A stretch of 64,000 nucleotides of DNA from Pseudoneurospora amorphoporcata (lineage: Eukaryota > Ascomycota > Sordariomycetes > Sordariales > Sordariaceae), in assembly GCA_033297205.1 (NCBI GenBank), contig MU859161.1, positions 60,710 to 124,709 of the forward strand, read 5' to 3'. How positions within the stretch are numbered: position 1 is the first letter of the stretch; each line of letters begins with the position of its first letter. Both the position numbers and the translations under genes were made by a program. Under the pieces are notes generated by a model. It ran no database searches, had not been told where the DNA came from, and saw only the letters and a program-made list of their open reading frames with translations. This document shows positions 56,841 to 64,000 of this stretch, piece after piece.

Positions 56841-59702
56841 ATGAGCGACCCCGTCATCAGAACCGCTTCTCCCTACACTGATCCCAACGTCAAAGGCCCT
56901 CGAGTGCAACTTCTCTCATCTGGTCATTCTTCTAACCTCATCAACAACAAATCATCCAACAGCAAGTACTCCCCCAACTTCCAACCCTCAAGCCTCGACA
57001 ATGCCCACGCATAGACATACACATATACAACTTGCATACAAGGCCCCTCATGACCAATGGTGGTCATATCGTCGTCTGCAGCATCCGTCGCGCACCTGTC
57101 GGCCAAAGCACTTGCAGCCCAGGCTGCTCAACAGTCTTTTAAAAGTTCACCCTCGCTAACCAGACTCGTCTCGAATAGTGTTCAACCACGATCACGTCAA
57201 CAAGACCAACCTCCACCCTGGTGGTGTCAAGTGAGCAATCCCCATGGCAACACAACTCGCTGGCTGGACAAAGATGCTAACGATGGCTTCAACAGGCCCC
57301 AGGTCGAGCACACAGAGCTAGAGGAGGAGCTCCATCAAAAAGCTCACATCGACTATGACAGAGTCGCTATTGTACGTCCCTCTGTTCTCATCGTCAATTC
57401 CTTTCAGAGACTGCAACATTCGATATCAACGTGAAGGAGCTTGCATATGCACCGTCTGTTGGGTCGAAGTTGGACTCTTGGAAAATGGCCATCATGCTTG
57501 ACTGTCGCATAACTAACCCTCGGCAGATTGCCAACCCTTCAGTTGCTTCCCTCTACGAGGATGCCCTCGTTTACGAGACCGGCACTGCCATCACATCCAG
57601 CGGTGCTCTTACCGCCTACTCCGGCAAGAAGACTGGCCGTTCTCCCTCAGATAAGCGCGTTGTCCAGGAGCCTTCGTCAGAAAACGACATCTGGTACGTT
57701 CGAAATTCGCTGCTTTACACAATGACAGACTTACTAACACATTGGATCAATAGGTGGGGACCTGTCAACAAGCCCATGAGCACTGAGGTAAGAAAGATTG
57801 CACTTTTTACTCGTCGAGTTCCTTTGGCTTTTTTTTTCCCGTTCGGCATGACCGGGTGTCGGTTGCACTCCACCATCTCAATGCATCCATTGGCGGCGGC
57901 AGTGGCATTGGATGGTTGCACAGGCACGCGACCAGTTTCGCACTCGAACAGCGATGAGGTCGGCAGCCTGCGGTGCGTTTCCACCCATTGGATTTTGCCA
58001 AGCAGAGCACGACTTCATGTCATTGTTTCTTGGCGACTTTGGATGACACATCAACGATGTGTCATCCAAAGTCGGGGTCATTCGGTCATTGTGGGCGGTG
58101 GCAGCAAGTGGCACTGGCGCCATGTGGGATCCCTTTTGCCCACCCTGCCCGCCTGTCGTCATTGCCTGCAGCGCTTGCCCCGAATCGGTCACGGCGCCAA
58201 TGGCTCCACATTTCACACAATGCACCCCGCTCCCGCTCGGGAAACTACTGGGTCTTCCCCGCATCAACCAAACCCCCCTTCCTTCATCCGGGCCAACGGC
58301 GATCGCTGATCACGTGTTCACCTTCATCGTCACCACTTACTGACACTCTTTTCTACAGGTCTGGAAGATCAACCGCGAGCGTGCTATCGACTACCTCAAC
58401 ACCAGGAATCGCATCTACGTCGTCGATGGTTATGCCGGCTGGGACGAGAAGTACCGCATCCGTGTCCGTGTTGTCTGCGCCCGCGCCTACCATGCTCTCT
58501 TCATGCGCAACATGCTTATCCGCCCTCCTCGTGAGGAGCTCGAGCACTTCCACCCCGACTACACCATCTACAACGCCGGTTCTTTCCCCGCCAACCGTTA
58601 CACTGAGGGCATGTCTTCCTCTACCTCGGTTGCCATCAACTTTGCCGAGAAGGAGATGGTCATCCTCGGTACCGAGTACGCCGGTGAGATGAAGAAGGGT
58701 GTCTTCACCGTCATGTTCTACGAGGGCCCCGTCAAGCACAACATCCTCACCCTCCACTCCTCCGCCAACGAGGGCCAGGATGGCGATGTCACTCTCTTCT
58801 TCGGTCTTTCCGGCACCGGCAAGACCACCCTCTCCGCTGACCCCAACCGTCGCCTCATCGGTGATGACGAGCACTGCTGGTCTGACCGCGGTGTCTTCAA
58901 CATCGAGGGTGGCTGCTACGCCAAGACCATCGGTCTCTCCGCCGAGAAGGAGCCCGATATTTTCAACGCCATCCGCTACGGCTCCGTCCTCGAGAACGTC
59001 GTCTTCAACCCCGATACCCGCGAGGTCGACTACGACGATTCCACCCTCACCGAGAACACCCGCTGCGCCTACCCCATCGAGTACATCCCCAACGCCAAGA
59101 TCCCCTGCCTGTCGCCCAACCACCCCAAGAACATCATCCTCCTCACCTGCGACGCCCGCGGTGTTCTCCCTCCCATCTCCAAGCTCAACTCGGCCCAGAC
59201 CATGTTCCACTTCATCTCCGGCTACACCTCCAAGATGGCCGGTACCGAGGACGGCATTCTCGAGCCTCAGGCGACCTTCTCCTCTTGCTTCGCCCAGCCC
59301 TTCCTGGCCCTGCACCCCATGCGCTACGCCAAGATGCTCGCCGAGAAGATCGAACACCACGGCGCCAACGCCTGGCTCCTCAACACCGGCTGGGTTGGTG
59401 CCGGCTTCGCCCAGGGTGGCAAGCGCTGCCCCCTCAAGTACACTCGCGCCATCCTCGACGCCATCCACAGCGGCGAGCTTGCCGGCGTCGAGTACGAGAA
59501 CTACGAGGTCTTCAACCTCCAGGTCCCCACCACCTGCCCCGGCGTTCCCTCGGAGCTTCTCAACCCCAAGACCGCCTGGACCGCTGGTGCCGACTCCTTC
59601 GACAAGGAGGTCAAGAAGCTCGGTGGTCTCTTCCTCGAGAACTTCAAGAAGTACGAGAGCGAGGCTACTGAGGATGTCATCAAGGCTGGCCCCGTCATTT
59701 AA
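56841..59702 (+). CDS. acu-6: Phosphoenolpyruvate carboxykinase (ATP)
   Basis: Certain exons are 57179-57230, 57296-57371, 57527-57693, 57754-57787 and 58359-59702. They encode 557 residues from just before [12 protein letters not shown], then [40 protein letters not shown] and [15 protein letters not shown]. The P-loop [16 protein letters not shown] and the metal-binding DDEHCWSD identify the ATP-dependent form (EC 4.1.1.49). It turns oxaloacetate into phosphoenolpyruvate, the first committed step of gluconeogenesis on acetate or similar carbon sources; in Neurospora this is acu-6. The first exon is uncertain: ATG 56841 ([11 protein letters not shown]) gives a 584-residue protein if it splices from 56922, with a weak GTCATT donor, to 57179. 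Intron 57788-58358 is 571 bp, very long for this genome, and holds a perfect hairpin. Confidence 0.93.
57788..58358 (+). other. 571-bp intron of the PEPCK gene
   Basis: GTAAGA donor after the codon of STE and TTCTACAG acceptor before VWKINRERA. Other introns in this gene are 60-155 bp. The extra length is ordinary-composition DNA without a frame. It includes a perfect 19-bp inverted repeat (58034-58052 and 58056-58074, arm CGACTTTGGATGACACATC, loop AAC). No splice sites that would remove it in parts, or a missing exon, are evident. Confidence 0.8.
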
Positions 59703-60307
59703 GGAGGTGTCTAGTCTGATGATTTCCTTGTGACGATTTTCCTCGATCAGCATTTTTCTACTGTGGCTTTTTGGGATTCCCCCTGGACTTTGGAATGATG
59801 GACGACTTCTCCTGTTGTCTTTTTATCTTTATGAGAGATGCATGACATCAATGAGAGAACAAAACAACACTTCATAGAAAGTTCTTTGCATTGTCATTGG
59901 GCGCTTTTTTCTCTTTCTTTTTTACGTTGGCTTTTTGGACATCCTCTTCGGAAAAGAAGACGGATACGACACGGACTACAACGGGATTATCTGTTTGGTT
60001 ATTTACACATAATCTTGGGAACAGAGAGATAGTACACGCACGCAGAAAGTGTGTGGTTCTGTCATGTTTTTAGCTTTTGTTGTGGAATTGAGAAGCCTCT
60101 TATTTGAGAGGTTGTTTGAAAGAAAGAACTTGCTTGATTAATCTGCTTTGTGCATCTGTGATGCCATGAACCTTGACATTACTACTGTGTAGTGGCTTTA
60201 TTTTTCCCTTGATCCCCAAACTCTAGAGAGGTTTTTGTCTGATGCTAAGCCTGAGGACATCGTTGACACATCATCGTCTTTTCCATGCCACTGATCCATC
60301 CAGCTTC
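59703..60307. other. 3' flank of the PEPCK gene
   Basis: T-rich 3' flank with no frame of note. The minus-strand gene at 60308 ends here. Confidence 0.5.
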
Positions 60308-60661
60308 TTACCAGGCAGGTGCATCAGGCCCAAAAACATTCCAAACCAGCTGATAAACATTAGCGGGATTTGTGTTCTGGACGTCCCAGCCGTAGCGCTC
60401 GAGCCTTCTAATCACGTCCTCTCTCCTCAATGTCGAGTAAAGAATCCTCATCGCCTTGGCGCGTGCCAGTCTCCAGGTCCTATGCTCCTCAGGCTTGGTG
60501 CTCTTGTCCGGCTCAGGTACAGCGCTAGCAGGGCCGAATACGTATTCGGTCAGGTCTTCGGCGTCGAGCTCGACTCGCAGAAAGTGGTTCCAATTGCGGA
60601 GGTTTTGCGGGCCTTTGAGCTCGATGAGGGCGCTGATTTCGAAGGTGGGTAGGGTCGGCAT
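60308..60661 (-). CDS. 117-residue gag-like protein, function unknown
   Basis: An intronless minus-strand frame with ATG at 60661. The segment IELKGPQNLRNWNHFLRVEL and the following DAEDLTEYVFGP look like the N-terminal part of Copia-type gag (UBN2/DUF4219-like), where LxGxENYxxW is the usual form. A helical stretch with WRLARAKAMRILYSTLRRED and ERYGWDV follows. The short length, with no zinc knuckle, protease or reverse transcriptase next to it, suggests either a domesticated gag fragment or an independent small protein. The surrounding DNA is not AT-shifted, so it is not obviously RIP-damaged. The gene call rests on the clean frame and plausible helices. Confidence 0.6.
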   Translation of the reverse strand: MPTLPTFEISALIELKGPQNLRNWNHFLRVELDAEDLTEYVFGPASAVPEPDKSTKPEEHRTWRLARAKAMRILYSTLRREDVIRRLERYGWDVQNTNPANVYQLVWNVFGPDAPAW

Positions 60662-61172
60662 GATGGGGGTGGTATGAGGGGTGATACTTCAAATTGTGCT
60701 ACTGTAGATACTGTTGAGTGGTTGGTAAGTTAATGATTAAGATGATGAAAAAGCTGTCGTCGTACATAGTTGAGCGAAGGAAATTTCATCACATACTTGA
60801 ATAGGCGCGCCCGAAGTGAGTGTTAAGGTTAGTTGGTGGTGGTCGAGAACAACTTGAAGCGGAAGACGGGGAGCGAGGCGATACGGTTTTATGGACCGCC
60901 AACCTTTTATGGTTAGAGCACCTCCCTTCTAGATCAGACGGCACCTGTGAATGAACGATACCTTTTGGGTGTTTGGAGCATGAAGACAATACGAACCTGA
61001 ATGAGAAAGAGGATGAAAGATCTAGCAGGTATCCGTCCGTCATAAGACGGCTTCTTCTGTCTAGCATCACAAATCTTCCTAGATCTAATCCATTTCATGT
61101 AAGAACCACAATATGTTATGTCTTCCCCATTCTTAGATGCTATCAGGTTTTAACTACGTTTCTTTCTTATCT
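60662..61172. other. Intergenic, no gene seen
   Basis: Short spacer between two minus-strand genes: upstream of the 117-residue gene and downstream of the DUF6604-like gene. No feature is supported. Confidence 0.5.
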
Positions 61173-63683
61173 CTAAGCTTTGTTCTCAATGAGTTCCTCC
61201 TCATTGACGAACTGTACAGGATGTCCCATCTCAGCGAACAGCTTCAAGCACAGATCTCCCGAACCCCGTGTGACATATTCCTTGACTGCCTCCGCGGCCT
61301 GCTTCATGAGGTCCATGGTCCTCAGATGGCCGGGGCACTCGCCGCATGTGGTCATGAAGATGTAGCCGATCACAAACGGCAGTTGACTCTTGTCATTGAG
61401 GTAGCCGCTGCCAAAGATCTGCGACAGACGCTGATGGTTCTTCTCCTTCACCAACTTCATCATCTCCCAGCATGACTTGTGGAGCGTCAACCAAGGGAAC
61501 GACATCTCCGTGACTTCCGCGTGGAGAGCCATGACTGCCGCCTGAATGAGTTCATCCGGTCGCAGGTACTCCTCGCGCTTTTTGCCTTTGACCTCCAACG
61601 CGCGTTTCTTCTCAATATCCTCCTGGTCCTTCTCCTCGATCTGCCACATCAGCAAGTTTCCTTTGCCCAGTTCGCCCTTAGCCTCGAACCCGCTACGGGA
61701 AACAATGTCGTGGATATTCTCGGGCGTCCATGGAACTTCGGTCCGCTTCAGATATTTATCCACGAAGATAGATGTAACTGGCAGGCCTTTCTTGATGCCA
61801 CGCGGGACCCCAGCAGCCCCCATCTGGAGAACAAAGGTTTCAAGATATTTCTTGCCAGTCTTCGGGGCATTTCCTCCAGGAAAGAAGCTGGCATCAGGGA
61901 GAAGGGCCTGAGCGATTTCCAAGTCGGGCCAAAACTGAGGGTCAACCAGCTTCTCATTCTGGAGCGCAGAGTAAAGATGGGTTGCATACTGGATGGATCC
62001 CCAAGCGTTTGCAGCGTCAAGGCCGATGGAGTACGTATCCCCTCGGTAACTGAGCAGGTTGAGGCCAGCAAGTACTGGAGAATAGTCCAGGATTCGGTTG
62101 GGCCTCATAGACGATTCAATCGGTATCTTGTTTCGCCGATAGTAGCTAACCTTGCACTGGTAGACGGGGTCCGCCACGATCTCCTGCCCTTGCTTGATCA
62201 CCAAGCGCAGCATGTCGTCCATGCGTTCGGGCCAGTTCTTGATCCGTAACTTGGTCTTCTTGTGGTAATCAAGGTGATCCTTGAGGGTTTGGCCGAGGTG
62301 CTTGATCTCATTCTGCATGAACTTGGATCCACGCGACACATCGGCTCTTAGCAGGTGATGAATGTCAAGGAAGGTCTGGGCGGCAAAGACGAGTGAGAAT
62401 GGGATCTTTCCTGTCTTGTCCATCTCTCTAACTCCACGCATGAACTCATCCTCAACGGGATAGCTTGAAATGGTACGGGTAACAACCGTAAGCTCACTCA
62501 GAAACTCCATGAGTAGGATCTGATCTTCCTTGAATTTTGCCTGTCCAGATAGTTTATCCCGGTTCGTAGTGGGATCATAGTGGCCCATGACGCCTTCCTT
62601 GATGATGGGTAGATGACCTGGAGAAAGAATGGCGAGGAAGGAAAGCAGACAGCGATGAGCGTTCATGAAGCATTCATCCGCAAGATCATACATGTCATAG
62701 TTGAAGTTATCAGATGCATCATTGGAGAAAACGCTGTCGATGTCGTAGCCCTTGCGAAGACAGCAAGCGAGGAAGAACTTGTGTTGTACACCCCAGGTAG
62801 CCTTCTCGAAGTTCTTGAAGTTGGGTTCAGCCTCGTCAATGATGCCGCGGGCCAAAGCAAGAGCTGTGTCGGTAGCAACAGCCGCCGCTGCGATATCGAA
62901 GAGCCCCTTTTGGTAGTTCTCCCAAATCCACCGGATGGTAGCCCGGATGCGGGCAAGGTCGTTCATCATGATGGTATAAGTGAACAGAACATCTTCAAGC
63001 TCAGCGAGTGTCTCGGCCTCGTAGATGGTCTTGTCTTCCGTTGGCTGACTAGGTCTCTTGGCATCAGGAGCGTCCAGGAAGGCCAGCGAGGGCTCTTGGA
63101 CGGCCAGGCCAGCAAATCTGTTGCTGATTTCATCTGACGTAGCAGCCTTGGCCGCTGTCGAACTGGAGGCTTTGCTAGACATGCGAGGCAGAAGGGCTTC
63201 GCGGACCTTCTTCAAGACTTCGACAAAGTGGCGATGCTTCAGGTCGGCTTTGGTGTCCGGTCCAGCACCATGCTCGGCCAAACGCTCACCGAAGCCCGAG
63301 CGCATGGAGATGACACGGTCGATGGTAGCCACAAAGTTATCGGGAACAGTAATGGTGGGGTCCGCGGTGTCGGCAATGTGCTTTGCTAACTTGTGATAGT
63401 CCGCTATGGCAACAATGTACTTGGAGACGCCTTGGATGGCCTTTTTCGTGGCTTGGACGGCTGCACTGGCTGCGCTGGCTGCTTTGCGCGCCTTGCCCTT
63501 CTTCCGGCCGCTGCTGGAGGACTTGCTGGAAAGTGATGAAGCGTCCGAAGTGTCCCAGGAGCCCGACTTGAGCTGGTCGGCAGGGAAGCCGCATTTCTTT
63601 GCTGTCGAGGCAAGCCATGATGCAACTGCGTCTGTGTCCTTCTTGTACTCAAGGTACTCGCTTTTCAGCGGAAGAGGTAGCAT
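61173..63683 (-). CDS. DUF6604-like protein, 836 residues, function unknown
   Basis: One uninterrupted minus-strand frame from ATG 63683 to TAG 61173. The first 260 residues carry the pattern EYLEYKKDTDAVASWLASTA, a basic stretch (SSGRKKGKARKAASAA) and a helix with PDNFVATIDRVISMRSGFGE. This matches what I recall of the N-terminal DUF6604 domain of fungal proteins. The rest (residues about 270-836) is mixed alpha-helical, with no known catalytic motif that I can see. No signal peptide or membrane segment. The length agrees with full-length members, so the gene looks intact. The function of the family is unknown. A Tc1-type transposon end lies about 140 bp upstream of the start. Confidence 0.85.
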   Translation of the reverse strand: MLPLPLKSEYLEYKKDTDAVASWLASTAKKCGFPADQLKSGSWDTSDASSLSSKSSSSGRKKGKARKAASAASAAVQATKKAIQGVSKYIVAIADYHKLAKHIADTADPTITVPDNFVATIDRVISMRSGFGERLAEHGAGPDTKADLKHRHFVEVLKKVREALLPRMSSKASSSTAAKAATSDEISNRFAGLAVQEPSLAFLDAPDAKRPSQPTEDKTIYEAETLAELEDVLFTYTIMMNDLARIRATIRWIWENYQKGLFDIAAAAVATDTALALARGIIDEAEPNFKNFEKATWGVQHKFFLACCLRKGYDIDSVFSNDASDNFNYDMYDLADECFMNAHRCLLSFLAILSPGHLPIIKEGVMGHYDPTTNRDKLSGQAKFKEDQILLMEFLSELTVVTRTISSYPVEDEFMRGVREMDKTGKIPFSLVFAAQTFLDIHHLLRADVSRGSKFMQNEIKHLGQTLKDHLDYHKKTKLRIKNWPERMDDMLRLVIKQGQEIVADPVYQCKVSYYRRNKIPIESSMRPNRILDYSPVLAGLNLLSYRGDTYSIGLDAANAWGSIQYATHLYSALQNEKLVDPQFWPDLEIAQALLPDASFFPGGNAPKTGKKYLETFVLQMGAAGVPRGIKKGLPVTSIFVDKYLKRTEVPWTPENIHDIVSRSGFEAKGELGKGNLLMWQIEEKDQEDIEKKRALEVKGKKREEYLRPDELIQAAVMALHAEVTEMSFPWLTLHKSCWEMMKLVKEKNHQRLSQIFGSGYLNDKSQLPFVIGYIFMTTCGECPGHLRTMDLMKQAAEAVKEYVTRGSGDLCLKLFAEMGHPVQFVNEEELIENKA

Positions 63684-63822
63684 TTTGGCCGTCTAGTTGT
63701 GGCGTTGGCTGTTGACGACCAGAGAAAGAAGAGGAGAAGATGTGAGATGAAGGGGAGAAAATGGGGAGAAGATGGAGGGACGGTTGGCACAAGATAGCTC
63801 TTGTTTTTTGGGGGATTTAGTA

Positions 63823-64000
63823 CACCTCTGTCGGCATTTAAATGGTTAGCTTGGTACCGCCAAGGCGCTAAAATATTTACAATAAACCAGGATGTTTCAT
63901 ACGAAAAAACTGTCATTTATTGTAGAATTTAATAATCTACAGAATCTCCGCCGGCCTCAATTACCTCCTTCATTCTTTTTGGCATGGAATGAGCCAACCT
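63823..64000 (-). mobile_element. End of another Tc1/mariner-type element, cut by window edge
   Basis: On the minus strand from 64000 the sequence reads RLAHSMPKRMKEVIEAGGDS then VDY and a stop (TAA at about 63930-63932). This is the C-terminal signature of Tc1-type transposases (LxxSMPxRxxxVIxAxGG). The element end may be at the TA at 63821-63822, where CACCTCTGTCGG begins, but with only one end in view this is a guess. The sequence is not closely alike to the Tc1-type element at 3178. Confidence 0.75.

Noticed and set aside
58353..59753. Long minus-strand frame of 466 codons opposite the last PEPCK exon
   Set aside because: It mirrors the biased codon use of the highly expressed PEPCK exon (rich in Leu, Gly, Val, Glu); a classic shadow frame.
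1..64000. tRNA genes
   Set aside because: I scanned for B-box-like GGTTCGAANCC and found only partial matches without a cloverleaf; none supported.
1..64000. CRISPR array or bacterial-type operon
   Set aside because: The gene structure (introns, monocistronic spacing) is fungal; no spaced direct-repeat array is present.

Overview
The window looks like nuclear DNA of a filamentous ascomycete, most likely a Sordariomycete in or near the Sordariales (Neurospora/Sordaria-like). The reasons are: genes carry short introns (mostly 55-145 bp) with GTAAGT-type donors and CTAAC-type branch sites; coding exons are C-rich at third positions; several proteins match families I know from Neurospora (a 111-residue cyanovirin-N homologue, ATP-dependent PEP carboxykinase, CK2 beta with an acidic insert); and two transposon bodies are strongly AT-rich with few open frames, as repeat-induced point mutation (RIP) would leave them. 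Identification is from recognition of sequence motifs only; no search was run.

Layout. 0-3 kb: a CVNH lectin-like gene (1820-2306). 3.2-6.3 kb: two DNA transposons about 50 bp apart, a Tc1/mariner-type copy whose transposase frame is broken by three stop codons, and an AT-rich PIF/Harbinger-type copy with TTA target duplication. 7.3-9.9 kb: a decayed HET (heterokaryon incompatibility) gene. 10.3-10.8 kb: a 442-bp MITE with TTA duplication. 12.2-13.9 kb: an MFS (DHA2, ATR1/AMF1-like) transporter. 17.1-18.9 kb: a second AT-rich inverted-repeat element with tandem repeats and a second inverted pair inside. 20.0-22.2 kb: a WD40-type protein. 24.1-25.5 kb (minus): a Ser-rich coiled-coil protein. 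26.7-27.0 kb: a 75-residue protein. 28.0-28.9 kb: a Vip1-like RRM protein.

29.8-32.9 kb: a JmjC/cupin-8 protein (minus) head-to-head with the CK2 regulatory beta subunit (plus). 36.0-36.4 kb: a pogo/Fot-like MITE. 37.7-42.2 kb: a full-length PDR/ABCG transporter. 43.2-44.4 kb (minus): a DUF1295 membrane reductase-like protein. 46.0-47.7 kb (minus): a cytochrome P450. 49.0-50.0 kb: a methyltransferase-like membrane protein. 50-56.8 kb: almost 7 kb with no supportable gene. 56.8-59.7 kb: PEP carboxykinase (gluconeogenesis). 60.3-60.7 kb (minus): a 117-residue gag-like protein. 61.2-63.7 kb (minus): an 836-residue DUF6604-like protein, with the end of another Tc1-type transposon just upstream of it running off the window.

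I see no operon-like cluster or secondary-metabolite cluster. The set is mostly ordinary housekeeping and transport genes separated by long intergenic stretches in which at least six DNA-transposon-derived structures can be delimited by terminal inverted repeats. I did not find a convincing new multi-gene system; the most useful new information is the transposon/MITE boundaries, the broken HET locus, an unusually long PEPCK intron with a perfect hairpin, and a handful of conserved-looking proteins of unknown function.
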